A model generated the notes under the pieces. It did no database searches. It was not told where the DNA came from and saw nothing but the letters and a program-made list of their open reading frames with translations. From Ensifer adhaerens (GTDB lineage: Bacteria; Pseudomonadota; Alphaproteobacteria; Rhizobiales; Rhizobiaceae), in assembly GCF_002007205.1 (NCBI RefSeq), contig NZ_LAZS01000006.1, forward strand, positions 558,001 to 622,000: 64,000 bases of DNA, read 5' to 3'. The translations under genes were made by a program, and so were the position numbers. Positions 34,201 through 42,837 of the stretch are shown piece after piece (positions within the stretch are counted from its first letter, which is position 1; every line of letters starts with the position of its first letter).

Positions 34201-35117
34201 GAGACGAGGCGACGATCGTCCGGCTGGATCTGGCGGCTCAGCATCTCGATCGCCTGGGCGACCGCGATCAGCTTGTCTTCGAGCGCGTCGACGGCGGAAC
34301 TGCCCTGGAGCGCGCCGATCTGCGACTTGATCTCGTCCAGCCGATAGGCGAGCGCGACCAGCTCGTCGTCGCGGTTCTGATCAAAGGCCATCAGCCGGTC
34401 TTCGACACCGCTCCAGCGGTTTTCCATGCGGCGCATGCTGTCTTCGCGCGCAAGACCGTCGATCATCGCGCGCAGTTCGTCGAAATCGCCGCGCAACGCA
34501 TCGGCCTGAGCGGGCGACGCCTGGCGGCCAAGATGCTGGATGCTGTCGGCAAGGCGCTGCATGTCGCCGCGCACGTCTTCGGCAAAGCTGTGATCCTGCG
34601 CCTGGGCCTTGATGCCGCGAATTTCGGAGCGCAGCGAATTCATCTCGCGCGTCAGGCCGTCGGTGATGTCGCGCTTCAGGTCCTGGCGCAAACCGACGAG
34701 CGCTTCGGCGATTTCGCTGACGGCCGCGGACGGGCGCTGCGGCTGGCTATGAAGCTGGGGGCGCGGCTCCTCGACGAAACGGTCGGCGACGGGGCGTTCA
34801 GGGGCATAACGTTCCGGCTCGCGCTGCGGCAGCCGGTCGCGAAGCGACGGACGCTCGCGCGACGCGCTGAGGCTGCGCTGGCGCTGCATGATTTCTGCGA
34901 CGGCGTCACGGGGCTGTACCGGTTCGCGGATCGGTTCGCGGGCGGGCTGGCGCTCGCGCTCGGGCGATCTTGGCGCCGGGTCGCGGGCCGTGCCGCTCAT
35001 CAGGCCTTCGATCCGCGCCTCCAATCCCTCGATGGTGCGGTTCAAGGCGTCGAGCGACGGCCGCTCGCTATAGGACTGGCTGCCTGCGCGCTGAGGATTT
35101 GATCGCAATCCGCTCAT
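31299..35117 (-). CDS. podJ: Polarity/localization factor PodJ (PodJL form)
   Basis: A 1272-residue protein. The first ~800 residues are charged, alanine- and arginine-rich coiled coil (many LEDRL/LDELS heptads). A single membrane span lies near residue 830 (ILMAVGAVLLAIMSYPMV), then a low-complexity Ala/Thr/Pro periplasmic linker, three to four SEL1 repeats (DPLAFYEIAVRFTEGRGV, PAQYRLATLYEKGTGV, SAMHNLAVMLASGRDG, DSQFNLAVLYARGNGV) and a C-terminal peptidoglycan-binding domain (VRNIQAILNNNGFDAGKPDG). This layout matches PodJ of Caulobacter, Agrobacterium and Sinorhizobium, which organises a cell pole. Single gene, convergent with nothing and divergent from the fad operon. Confidence 0.93.
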   Translation of the reverse strand: MSGLRSNPQRAGSQSYSERPSLDALNRTIEGLEARIEGLMSGTARDPAPRSPERERQPAREPIREPVQPRDAVAEIMQRQRSLSASRERPSLRDRLPQREPERYAPERPVADRFVEEPRPQLHSQPQRPSAAVSEIAEALVGLRQDLKRDITDGLTREMNSLRSEIRGIKAQAQDHSFAEDVRGDMQRLADSIQHLGRQASPAQADALRGDFDELRAMIDGLAREDSMRRMENRWSGVEDRLMAFDQNRDDELVALAYRLDEIKSQIGALQGSSAVDALEDKLIAVAQAIEMLSRQIQPDDRRLVSQFADLDSRLDEISRAIAASSRTTPGLDSGFVNRLESRLGDLSLQIDNLSRPNDGGLGARLEALTVRVEDLASEKAAARLEERLDQLSLMMERSNRTAQSDLNDYLSDISRKIEALDQGSVNDALAERLDYLARRIDELDAHGAQPVSDPRFDRLEDRLVGIAQRLEETYAAPFDDRAALQNLEAQIANLSTLVSQPRADVAQGAMPVDFESRMTALEDYFSTSDEYIVEAARQAAEAVMEAYSKNSPAQTSGGDLAAISALAEDLRTLEDLSRSSEERTARTFEALHETLVHIADKLERIENREPAMAAQPAMAVTREAVEMPRAAQPEFSDPFGSGDLDDRYDDLQRNVRALQAEDQAVAAQAAEPATAFADDAQVSTVELEEPREPAAPSRTGLLAGLTRRFSGKRSEQAPGEARKLVEPAPSIDPSEMLAPEEANQLLEPGSGVPDVKKILERVRAGQMNKAGIQPADGDKSDFIAAARRAAQLAVEEADTLNKTGDKAATAGIGGAFARHRRPILMAVGAVLLAIMSYPMVSSMLNKKEMSAEPVAVIEQTVTPQAAEFKAADDQLTPSAPVTAQEAPVTASETAVAAPLDSVETPAKTPEASIAVTATTVPTTTFATPTEGKAPMLAPVAETKTPVTEFQPAPAAATPVANASLASAPAAGAAMTPSTTAAAAVPADIVLPEGFGPVALVTAAKGGDPLAFYEIAVRFTEGRGVQENMAEAAKWYQRAADAGVVPAQYRLATLYEKGTGVTRDAAKAKALYLASAGQGNASAMHNLAVMLASGRDGAPDFNEATKWFAKAAELGIRDSQFNLAVLYARGNGVPQDLTESYKWFSAAAREGDLDAGAKRDEVAKAMKPAQLESAKAKAEAWKAEPVDAKANSVDVPDAWVGPANKTASVDMSKAVRNIQAILNNNGFDAGKPDGQMGKKTVAAIKAFQKSVGQEPTGEITEQLVKELLKRNS

Positions 35118-35607
35118 GGTGTTCTTCGCCCCTGTCGTCGGCCATCTCGAAAGTCGTCACGGAAGAAAACTGCTTTCTTCACCCCTGTGGCGCTTCCGAC
35201 GCGGGCAAAACTACAACGATGCGACGCCAGGACAGGTTGCAGCTTTGACCATCTCAACACGCACCTTTCACGAAACGTGGTAAACAAGCGGTTAACCTGC
35301 GGATGATTTTTTAACGATTTGGCAGGATCGTGCGTCGGATGCGCTCGGACCGCGTAGAATCTCCAGGAAAGGCCGGCCCGCCAACGAAATTGCACGTCGC
35401 ACAATTTTTGACGTTTACGCAAACGTCAAAATTTCGTAGCATCCGGCCAACGATGCGAGACCGCCCCGGCGGCATCCCTCTTTCCCGTGGAGCCACGGGA
35501 GGGGGAAGATGCCCTGGAATCAATGAGGATGGCGGCGCATCCGGCATCCTGCAACCGGGCGTCGACGACGAGACACGGCGGCCCGAAGCACCAAAGGCGA
35601 GGAAAGA
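35118..35607. other. Long divergent control region between podJ and the fad operon
   Basis: 490 bases without a supported gene. It must hold both promoters. The main visible signal is the palindrome at 35406-35431 described separately. GANTC sites occur at 35357 and 35517 and several TTAA half-sites at 35290-35320, but no clear CtrA box pair was seen. Confidence 0.6.
35406..35431 (+). promoter_or_regulatory. 26-bp operator-like palindrome upstream of the fatty acid oxidation operon
   Basis: TTTTGACGTTT-acgc-AAACGTCAAAA: eleven paired bases per arm around a four-base centre. It includes a TTGACG hexamer (35408-35413) that could serve as a -35 element. The symmetry is that of a dimeric repressor site. 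It resembles motifs described for MerR-family LiuR and TetR-family regulators of acyl-CoA degradation in proteobacteria; the regulator itself is not in the window. Confidence 0.72.
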
Positions 35608-37404
35608 ATGCCCATCTACAAGGCCCCGGTCGACGATACCCTCTTCATCCTGAACGACGTGCTCGGCATCGAGCGCTACAACAACCTGCCCGGTTTTGCC
35701 GACGCGACGCCCGACATGATCGAGGCGATCGTCGGCGAGGCTGCCAAGCTTGCCGAGGAGGCCCTGTTTCCGGTCAATCTTTCCGGCGACCAGGAAGGCT
35801 GCAAGCGCCGCGACGACGGTTCGGTGAGCGTGCCGAAGGGCTTCAAGGAAGCCTTTGATCTCTACCGCGAAGGCGGCTGGCTCGGCCTTGCCGTGCCTGA
35901 GGAATTCGGCGGCCAGGGACTGCCCTATACGCTGCACACCGCCGTCGGCGAATATATGTCGTCGGCCAACATGGCGCTGACCATGTATCCGGGTCTCACC
36001 CAGGGCGCGATCGCCGCGATCCTCGTCCATGGCACCGACGATCAGAAACAGGCCTATCTGCCGAAGATGGTTGCCGGCACCTGGACCGGCACGATGAACC
36101 TGACCGAGCCGCATTGCGGCACCGACCTCGGCCTGCTGCGCACCAAGGCGGTGCCCACTGGCAACGGCGCCTACAAGATCTCCGGCCAGAAGATCTTCAT
36201 CTCGGCCGGCGAACATGACATGTCGGACAACATCATCCATCTGGTGCTTGCCCGCATCGAGGGCGCGCCGGAGGGTGTGAAGGGGATTTCGCTGTTCATC
36301 GTACCGAAGTTCAAGCTCGATGCCGCCGGCGAGCCGGGCGAACGCAACGGCGTTTCCTGCGGCGCGATCGAGCACAAGATGGGCATCCACGGCAACTCGA
36401 CCTGCGTCATGAATTATGACGAGGCCGAGGGCTATCTCATCGGCGCGGAGAACAAGGGCCTCAACGCCATGTTCGTGATGATGAACGAAGCCCGCCTCGG
36501 CGTTGGCCTTCAGGGCCTGTCGATCGCCGAAATCGCCTACCAGAACGCCGCCAACTATGCGCGCGACCGCATCCAGGGCCGCTCGCTCTCCGGCCCGAAA
36601 GCGCCGGACAAGAAGGCCGACCCGATCATCGTGCATCCGGACGTGCGCCGCACGCTGATGACGATCCGCGCCTTCAACGAGGCCGGCCGCGCCTTCACGC
36701 TCTGGACCGCGCTCAAGTCCGACATCGCCCACCGCTCCGACAATGACGCCGATCGCCAGACGGCCGACGACATCCTCGGCCTGATGACCCCGATCCTCAA
36801 GGGTGTGATGACCGACAAGGGCTTCGACCACGCCGTCATGGCGCAGCAGATGTTCGGCGGCCACGGCTACATCGAAGAACACGGGATGAGCCAGTATGTC
36901 CGCGACGCCCGCATCGCGATGATCTACGAAGGCGCCAACGGCATCCAGGCGCTCGACCTCGTCGGCCGCAAGCTCGGCCTCAACGGCGGTCGCGCCGTCA
37001 TGGCGCTGTTCAAGGAGATCGGCGACTTCTGCGAGGAAAACCGCAGCAACGAAAAGCTCGCCGCCTATACCAAGGCGCTGAAGAAGGGCCTCAACGACCT
37101 GCAGGCCGCCACCATGTGGTTCATGCAGAACGCGATGGCCAAGCCCGACAATGCCGGTGCCGGCTCCACCGACTACATGCACCTCTTCGGCCTCGTCGTT
37201 CTTGGCTACATGTGGGCAAAGATCGCCAAGACGGCCGAGGAAAAGCTTGCCTCTGGCGAAACGGCGCGCGCAGACTATCTGAAGAACAAGCTGATCACCG
37301 CGACCTTCTTCATGGAAAGGATCCTGCCGGAAACGGCCCTGCGCAAGGCTCGCATCGAAACCGGCGCCGATACGCTGATGGCGCTCGACGCGGCCGCTTT
37401 CTGA
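35608..37404 (+). CDS. Acyl-CoA dehydrogenase with extended C-terminal domain
   Basis: A 598-residue FAD enzyme of the long acyl-CoA dehydrogenase class. The N-terminal helical part has GGWLGLAVPEEFGGQGLP, the middle beta domain MNLTEPHCGTDLG and ISGQKIFISAGEHD, and the C-terminal FAD part QMFGGHGYIEEHGMSQYVRDARI with the catalytic region IYEGANGIQALDLVGRKL. An additional C-terminal helical domain follows. It performs the first beta-oxidation step. First gene of a four-gene operon, under the palindrome at 35406; ATG preceded by a GAGGAAAG ribosome site. Confidence 0.94.
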   Translation: MPIYKAPVDDTLFILNDVLGIERYNNLPGFADATPDMIEAIVGEAAKLAEEALFPVNLSGDQEGCKRRDDGSVSVPKGFKEAFDLYREGGWLGLAVPEEFGGQGLPYTLHTAVGEYMSSANMALTMYPGLTQGAIAAILVHGTDDQKQAYLPKMVAGTWTGTMNLTEPHCGTDLGLLRTKAVPTGNGAYKISGQKIFISAGEHDMSDNIIHLVLARIEGAPEGVKGISLFIVPKFKLDAAGEPGERNGVSCGAIEHKMGIHGNSTCVMNYDEAEGYLIGAENKGLNAMFVMMNEARLGVGLQGLSIAEIAYQNAANYARDRIQGRSLSGPKAPDKKADPIIVHPDVRRTLMTIRAFNEAGRAFTLWTALKSDIAHRSDNDADRQTADDILGLMTPILKGVMTDKGFDHAVMAQQMFGGHGYIEEHGMSQYVRDARIAMIYEGANGIQALDLVGRKLGLNGGRAVMALFKEIGDFCEENRSNEKLAAYTKALKKGLNDLQAATMWFMQNAMAKPDNAGAGSTDYMHLFGLVVLGYMWAKIAKTAEEKLASGETARADYLKNKLITATFFMERILPETALRKARIETGADTLMALDAAAF

Positions 37405-37430
37405 GCCGTTCGATTTCTAGTGTTATGACG

Positions 37431-37452
37431 GGCAGCACCTGATGGTGCTGCC
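37431..37452 (+). promoter_or_regulatory. Intercistronic hairpin between acyl-CoA dehydrogenase and thiolase genes
   Basis: GGCAGCACC-tgat-GGTGCTGCC, nine paired bases with a four-base loop. No U-run follows; the thiolase ribosome site (AAAGGGAG) begins almost at once. It may tune relative expression or protect upstream mRNA. Confidence 0.65.
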
Positions 37453-37468
37453 GAAAGGGAGATGAGAC

Positions 37469-38677
37469 ATGACGAAAGTCTTCGTTTACGACCACGTGCG
37501 CACGCCGCGCGGCCGTGGCAAGAAGGACGGATCGCTGCACGAAGTGCCGTCCGTCCGCCTCGCCGCCAAGATGCTGGAAGCAGTGCGCGACCGCAACGAC
37601 CTCGACACCGCAACCGTTGACGACATCATCATGGGCTGCGTCGATCCGGTCATGGACGCCGGTGCGGTTATTCCGAAGGCGGCCGCCTTCGAAGCCGGCT
37701 ATTCCACCCGCGCGCCCGGCATGCAGATCTCGCGCTTCTGCGCCTCCGGCCTCGACGCCATCAACTTCGGCGCGGCCAAGATCGCTCAAGGCGCCGACGA
37801 CATCGTCATTGCCGGTGGCGTCGAATCGATGTCGCGCGTCGGCCTCGGCATGTCCGGCGGCTCCTGGTTCATGGACCCCTCGGTCAACCTGCCGGCCTTC
37901 TTCATGCCGCAGGGCGTTTCAGCCGACCTGATCGCCACCAAGTACGGCTTTACCCGTGACGACGTCGACGCCTATGCGGTGGAAAGCCAGAAGCGCGCAG
38001 CGCATGCCTGGGAAAAGGGCTACTTCAAGAAGTCGGTCGTACCCTTCAAGGACCAGAATGGTCTGACCATCCTCGACCGTGACGAGCACATGCGTCCGGG
38101 CACCGACATGCAGGCGCTCGCCTCGCTCAATCCGTCCTTCCAGATGCCGGGCGAAATGGGCGGCTTCGAAGCCGTCGGCATCCAGGCGCATCCGGAAATC
38201 GAGAAGATCAACTACGTGCACCACGCCGGCAACTCTTCCGGAATCGTCGACGGCGCCGCCGCCGTGCTGCTCGGCTCCAAGGCCGGCGGCGAAAGCATGG
38301 GCCTGAAACCGCGCGCCCGCATCCGCGCCTTCGCCAATATCGGCTCCGATCCGGCGCTGATGCTGACGGGCCCTGTCGACGTCACCGAAAAGCTCCTGAA
38401 GCGCGCCGACATGAAGCTGTCGGACATCGACCTCTTCGAGCTCAACGAAGCCTTCGCCGCCGTCGTGCTGCGCTACATGCAGGCCTTCGAGATCCCGCAC
38501 GACAAGATCAACGTCAACGGCGGCGCGATCGCCATGGGCCATCCGCTGGGTGCAACCGGCGCGATGATCCTCGGGACCGTGCTCGACGAACTGGAACGCC
38601 GCGACCTCAACACCGCGCTCGTCACCCTTTGCATCGGCGCCGGCATGGGCACGGCCACGATCATCGAAAGGGTCTGA
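37469..38677 (+). CDS. Acetyl-CoA C-acyltransferase (thiolase)
   Basis: A 402-residue thiolase. The nucleophilic cysteine is in MQISRFCASGLDAINFGA; the C-terminal catalytic histidine is in NVNGGAIAMGHPLGATGA, and the second cysteine in TLCIGAGMG. It cleaves 3-ketoacyl-CoA in the last beta-oxidation step, or handles acetoacetyl-CoA. The operon context with a dehydrogenase and a FadB-like protein favours fatty acid degradation. ATG at 37469 with GGGAGATGAG ahead. Confidence 0.95.
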   Translation: MTKVFVYDHVRTPRGRGKKDGSLHEVPSVRLAAKMLEAVRDRNDLDTATVDDIIMGCVDPVMDAGAVIPKAAAFEAGYSTRAPGMQISRFCASGLDAINFGAAKIAQGADDIVIAGGVESMSRVGLGMSGGSWFMDPSVNLPAFFMPQGVSADLIATKYGFTRDDVDAYAVESQKRAAHAWEKGYFKKSVVPFKDQNGLTILDRDEHMRPGTDMQALASLNPSFQMPGEMGGFEAVGIQAHPEIEKINYVHHAGNSSGIVDGAAAVLLGSKAGGESMGLKPRARIRAFANIGSDPALMLTGPVDVTEKLLKRADMKLSDIDLFELNEAFAAVVLRYMQAFEIPHDKINVNGGAIAMGHPLGATGAMILGTVLDELERRDLNTALVTLCIGAGMGTATIIERV

Positions 38678-38679
38678 CG

Positions 38680-39093
38680 ATGGACGTGATGCGCCGCACC
38701 CTTCTCGGACTGATGGGCCTGGGGCTGCTTGCAGCCGCCGGCTGCGTCTCCGACGAGGAGGAAGGCGGCAACAGCTTCACGCTCACCGGTGCGATCTCCA
38801 ATGTCGCGAGCGGCCCGGTTCCGGCCGGCACCGTCACGATCCGGCTCGAGGAGCAGGGCGTGATGGACATCGCCGCCAAGCTGATCGCCGAGACTTCGGT
38901 TGTCAGCGACGGCAAGGCCACCCGCGTGCCCTTCGTGCTGCAGGTGCCGAAGCCCGAACTCGACAAGGCTGTCGATGCGGGCTTCAGCATCCGTGTCGAG
39001 CGCGACGGCCGGCTGATCGCCACCAACACCAGCAAACAACGTTACAGCGGCGGATCGAACGTCTCGCTGCAGATCGAACCCATTCTCTACTGA
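38680..39093 (+). CDS. YbaY-like lipoprotein encoded within the fad operon
   Basis: 137 residues. A lipoprotein signal ends LLAAAGC (lipobox) and the mature part contains FTLTGAISNVASGPVPAGTVTIRLEEQG, typical of the YbaY pilotin-like domain. ATG at 38680 lies two bases after the thiolase stop; an in-frame ATG at 38689 is possible. The FadB-like gene follows after 11 bases, so it is a true operon member. Envelope role unknown; its place among beta-oxidation genes is unusual. Confidence 0.85.
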   Translation: MDVMRRTLLGLMGLGLLAAAGCVSDEEEGGNSFTLTGAISNVASGPVPAGTVTIRLEEQGVMDIAAKLIAETSVVSDGKATRVPFVLQVPKPELDKAVDAGFSIRVERDGRLIATNTSKQRYSGGSNVSLQIEPILY

Positions 39094-39104
39094 GGGGGAG
39101 AACC

Positions 39105-41321
39105 ATGACGAATTACACCAATTTCAAGATCGAGACCGACGCCGACGGCATCGCGCTTATCACCTGGGACATGCCCGAGAAGTCGATGAACGTCTTCACC
39201 CAGGAGGTGATGGAAGAGCTGAACGCCATCGTCGACCAGACCACCGCCGACACAGCGGTCAAGGGCGTCGTCTTTACCTCCGGCAAGTCGAGCTTCTCCG
39301 GCGGCGCTGATCTCTCGATGATCAAGTCGATGTTCACCTTCCAGCAGGAAGAAAAGAAGAAGGATCCGGATAACGCCGCCCAGAAGCTTTTCGACCTCGT
39401 CGGCCGCATGACCGGGCTCTTCCGCAAGCTCGAGACTTCGGGCAAGCCCTGGGTCTCGGCGATCAACGGCACCTGCATGGGCGGCGCCTTCGAGCTGTCG
39501 CTCGCCTGCCACGGCCGCGTCGCCTCGAATTCCAAGTCGGTGAAGATCGCACTTCCGGAAGTCAAGGTCGGCATCTTCCCGGGCGCCGGCGGCACCCAGC
39601 GCGTGCCGCGCCTGACCAATGCGCAGGACGCGCTGCAGATGATGACGACAGGCTCGTCGCTGACGGCAGTCCGCGCCAAGGCGCTTGGCCTGGTGCATGA
39701 GGTCGTCGATGCCGACAAGCTGGTCGACGCGGCCAAGGCGATGATCAAGAACGGCCTGAAGCCGGTCCAGCCCTGGGACGAGAAGGGCTACAAGGCTCCC
39801 GGCGGCGGCATCTGGACGCCGGCCTCGGCCCAGCTCTGGCCGGCCGCTTCCGGCATCCTGCGCCGCGAGACCTACGGCAACTATCCGGGCGCCATCGCGA
39901 TCCTGAAATGCGTCTATGAAGGCCTGCAGGTGCCCTTCGACACCGCACTCAAAATCGAGCAGCGCTACTTCACCGAGATCCTTCAGACGACCGAAGCCTT
40001 CTCGATGATCCGCTCGCTGTTCGTCTCGATGCAGGAACTCGGCAAGGGCGCCCGCCGTCCGGCCGGCGTGCCGAAGTCGGAATTCAAGCATGTCGGCGTC
40101 GTCGGCGCCGGCTTCATGGGCGCCTCGATCGCCTATGTGACGGCTGCTGCTGGCATTGCGGTGACGCTGATCGACCGCGACATGGAAGCGGCCGAAAAGG
40201 GCAAGGCACATTCCGAAGGCCTGGTGAAGGATTCGGTCGGCAAGGGCCGCCTGACCAAGGAAGAAGGCGAAGCGCTGCTTTCCCGCATCACCCCTTCGGC
40301 CGACTACAATGATCTGAAGAGCGCCGGCCTCGTCGTCGAGGCGGTGTTCGAGGATCGCCAGGTCAAGAAGGACGTGATCGAGAAGGTGGAAGCCGTGATC
40401 GGCGAAGACACGATCTTTGCCTCCAACACCTCGACGCTGCCGATCACCGGCCTTGCCAAGAACTCCAAGCGCCCCGGCCAGTTCATCGGCATCCACTTCT
40501 TCTCGCCGGTCGAGAAGATGATGCTGACCGAAGTGATCCTCGGCAAGGAGAGCGGCGACAGGGCGCTCGCCACGGCACTCGACTATGTCGCTGCGATCAA
40601 GAAGACGCCGATCGTCGTCAACGACACCCGCGGCTTCTACGTGAACCGCTGCGTCTTCCGCTACATCCACGAAGCCTATGACATGCTGATCGAAGGCGTG
40701 CCGCCGGCGATGATCGAGAATGCCGCCAAGATGGCCGGCATGCCGGTCGGTCCGCTGTCGCTCAACGACGAAGTCGCGATCGATCTCAGCCAGAAGATCC
40801 TGAAGGCCACCGTCGCCGATCTCGGCGAGAAGGCTGTCGATCCGAAGCATCTGGCGCTGATCAACAAGCTCGTCGACGAGCTCGACCGCCGCGGCCGCAA
40901 GAACGGCAAGGGCTTCTACGAGTACCCGGCAAAGCCCGCCAAGAAGTATCTGTGGCCGGAGTTGAAGACGCTTTATCCGCAGAAGAACGCCGACACGATC
41001 GACGTCGAGGTGCTGAAGCAGCGGTTCCTGGCGACGATCGCGCTCGAAGCGGCCCGCACCATGGAAGAGGGCATCGTCACCGATCCGCGCGAAGCCGACG
41101 TCGGCTCGATCCTCGGCTTCGGCTTCGCGCCCTATACCGGCGGCACGCTCTCCTACATCGACGGCATGGGCGTAAAGGCCTTCGTCACGATGTGCGAGAA
41201 ACTTGCCAAGGACTATGGCGACCACTTCAAGCCGACGGCACTCCTGAAGGAGATGGCCGAACGCGGCGAGACCTTCTACGGCCGCTTCGACCCCTATGGC
41301 GAGAAGAAGCAGGCGGCGTAA
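39105..41321 (+). CDS. Bifunctional enoyl-CoA hydratase/3-hydroxyacyl-CoA dehydrogenase (FadB/FadJ type)
   Basis: 738 residues in two parts. The crotonase domain (1 to about 200) carries FSGGADLSMIKSMF and INGTCMGGAFELSLACHGRVA; a hydroxyacyl-CoA dehydrogenase begins near residue 325 with the NAD site HVGVVGAGFMGASIAYVTA and includes the HFFSPVEKMMLTEVI segment. It catalyses the hydration and second oxidation steps of beta-oxidation. ATG at 39105 after GGGGGAGAA. Last gene of the operon, followed by an intrinsic terminator. Confidence 0.95.
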   Translation: MTNYTNFKIETDADGIALITWDMPEKSMNVFTQEVMEELNAIVDQTTADTAVKGVVFTSGKSSFSGGADLSMIKSMFTFQQEEKKKDPDNAAQKLFDLVGRMTGLFRKLETSGKPWVSAINGTCMGGAFELSLACHGRVASNSKSVKIALPEVKVGIFPGAGGTQRVPRLTNAQDALQMMTTGSSLTAVRAKALGLVHEVVDADKLVDAAKAMIKNGLKPVQPWDEKGYKAPGGGIWTPASAQLWPAASGILRRETYGNYPGAIAILKCVYEGLQVPFDTALKIEQRYFTEILQTTEAFSMIRSLFVSMQELGKGARRPAGVPKSEFKHVGVVGAGFMGASIAYVTAAAGIAVTLIDRDMEAAEKGKAHSEGLVKDSVGKGRLTKEEGEALLSRITPSADYNDLKSAGLVVEAVFEDRQVKKDVIEKVEAVIGEDTIFASNTSTLPITGLAKNSKRPGQFIGIHFFSPVEKMMLTEVILGKESGDRALATALDYVAAIKKTPIVVNDTRGFYVNRCVFRYIHEAYDMLIEGVPPAMIENAAKMAGMPVGPLSLNDEVAIDLSQKILKATVADLGEKAVDPKHLALINKLVDELDRRGRKNGKGFYEYPAKPAKKYLWPELKTLYPQKNADTIDVEVLKQRFLATIALEAARTMEEGIVTDPREADVGSILGFGFAPYTGGTLSYIDGMGVKAFVTMCEKLAKDYGDHFKPTALLKEMAERGETFYGRFDPYGEKKQAA

Positions 41322-41344
41322 GTCCACGCCCACCGCATTGGAAG

Positions 41345-41371
41345 CAGGCCCCTTGGGGCCTGTTTTCGTTT
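41345..41371 (+). terminator. Intrinsic terminator of the fad operon
   Basis: CAGGCCCC-tt-GGGGCCTG followed by TTTTCGTTT, 23 bases after the FadB-like stop. Perfect 8-bp GC-rich stem plus U-tract. Confidence 0.93.
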
Positions 41372-41475
41372 GGGCACGCCGGTCCGGGACCTTGGCCAAA
41401 ACGACGCCCGCCATCACTCTGTTACAGTTGCGGTGCTAGGCCTGCGCGGATTGAACCGCGCCCCGTGACGAAGCC

Positions 41476-41904
41476 ATGACGAAAATCACTCTCCGCCCCG
41501 CCATCGCCGGTGATGAACCCTATCTGCACTGGCTCGAAGAAGCCTGCATGCGCGACTATGCCATCGCGCTCTGGGGCGACTGGCGGCCGCGGCCGGTGGA
41601 CGCGCTGATCCTCTCCGAACACCGCCTTATGGTCGCGGACGGGGAGGATGCCGGCTGCGTTTCGGTGACGCGGCGTGGGGACCATCTCTGGGTGAACAAG
41701 CTCTACGTCGCGCCCAAACATCAGAAGCGTGGCCATGGCGCTTTCGCTCTGAGGCAGGTGCTTGCCGAGGCGGCATCGATCGGCCTGCCCTTGCGGCTCA
41801 GCGTGCTGACGACCAACCCGGCGGTTGCCTTCTATCGCCGTGAAGGTCTTGTGATCTATGAAGAAACCGCCGAGCGGCGCTTCATGACGTCTGACGCGCG
41901 TTAA
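41476..41904 (+). CDS. GNAT family N-acetyltransferase
   Basis: 142 residues with the GNAT core: an N-terminal strand-helix (ITLRPAIAGDEPYLHWLEEACMRDY), then LWVNKLYVAPKHQKRGHGAFALRQVLAEA with the acetyl-CoA pyrophosphate loop (QKRGHG), and LTTNPAVAFYRREGLV. Acetyl acceptor unknown. ATG at 41476. It may be followed on the same transcript by the methyltransferase gene, 73 bases downstream. Confidence 0.92.
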   Translation: MTKITLRPAIAGDEPYLHWLEEACMRDYAIALWGDWRPRPVDALILSEHRLMVADGEDAGCVSVTRRGDHLWVNKLYVAPKHQKRGHGAFALRQVLAEAASIGLPLRLSVLTTNPAVAFYRREGLVIYEETAERRFMTSDAR

Positions 41905-41977
41905 GCTTATCAGCATCTTCTGATTGACGCTCTTCGCGCGCAGGCGCATCCTTCGCAAGGTCAGAGGGGGACACGCC

Positions 41978-42811
41978 ATGAGCGAGCCTGATCTCTATCT
42001 TCTTGGGCGCGCCGGGCCCGAAGAAGAACGCCTGAAACGACAGATTGCCAATCTCGCCCCTGATTCCGACCAGCAGCTCGAACGGGTCGGCATCCGGCCG
42101 GGCGAACGCGTCGTCGATCTCGGCTGCGGCCCCGGCGGCGTGCTGCATCTGCTTGGCAAGCGCGTCGGGCCGACCGGCTCGGTGCTCGGCGTCGAACGCG
42201 ATCCGAATTTCGTCGAACTCGCCCGCCGCTTCGTCGCCGGCCATGCGCTCCCCCAGGTGGAAGTGCGCGAGGGCGATGCCTATGCCACAGGCCTGCCGCG
42301 CCGCTCCTTCGACGGCGCCCATATGCGGCTGGTGCTGGTCAACGTGCCGCGGCCAGAGCTGATCGTGCTCGAAATGGTGTCATTGGTACGGCCGGGTGGC
42401 TGGATTGCGAGCTTCGAGGCCGATTTCCTCGGACATATCTGCGATCCGCCGCTTGCCGCATGGGATCGGCTGCTGTCCGCCTACGTCGCCTATTCCGCCG
42501 CGAGAGGCATCGACCTCAATATCGGTCGCCGGCTGCATCGTCTGTTCCGGAACGCCGGTATCGAGGCGATATCCGTCGACGCTGTCGAGCATGTCTATCC
42601 GCCGGGTCACGACCGCCGGCCGATCCTTCGGGATTTCATCAACAATGTCCGCGGCGGGCTTGTCGCCGAAGGCTTCATCGGCCAGGCCGAGCTCGATGCC
42701 GATCTGGAAGCACTCGACCGGCATCTTTCCGACCCAAACGTGCTCGTGACGTCACACATGTTCTTCCGGCTGACCGGCCGCGTGCCGGAGGCGCTCGTCA
42801 TCAAAACGTGA
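41978..42811 (+). CDS. Class I SAM-dependent methyltransferase
   Basis: 277 residues. The SAM site is VVDLGCGPGGVLHLLGKR, followed by the GVERDPNFVELARRF acidic loop and LVRPGGWIASFE. The ATG at 41978 has AGAGGGGGA ahead; an upstream in-frame start (41924) adds residues without family support. The C-terminal half is likely to bind the acceptor, which is not identifiable. Confidence 0.9.
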   Translation: MSEPDLYLLGRAGPEEERLKRQIANLAPDSDQQLERVGIRPGERVVDLGCGPGGVLHLLGKRVGPTGSVLGVERDPNFVELARRFVAGHALPQVEVREGDAYATGLPRRSFDGAHMRLVLVNVPRPELIVLEMVSLVRPGGWIASFEADFLGHICDPPLAAWDRLLSAYVAYSAARGIDLNIGRRLHRLFRNAGIEAISVDAVEHVYPPGHDRRPILRDFINNVRGGLVAEGFIGQAELDADLEALDRHLSDPNVLVTSHMFFRLTGRVPEALVIKT

Positions 42812-42837
42812 CGACGGTTTCCATCCGTCCCGTATCT

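Noticed and set aside
31146-35102. 1318-codon rightward open frame
   Set aside because: Exact antisense of podJ; composition and lack of recognisable domains mark it as a shadow of the coiled-coil coding strand.
35311-37182. 623-codon leftward open frame
   Set aside because: Antisense to the acyl-CoA dehydrogenase gene; no domain recognised.
39087-41417. 776-codon leftward open frame
   Set aside because: Antisense to the FadB-like gene; composition typical of a shadow frame.
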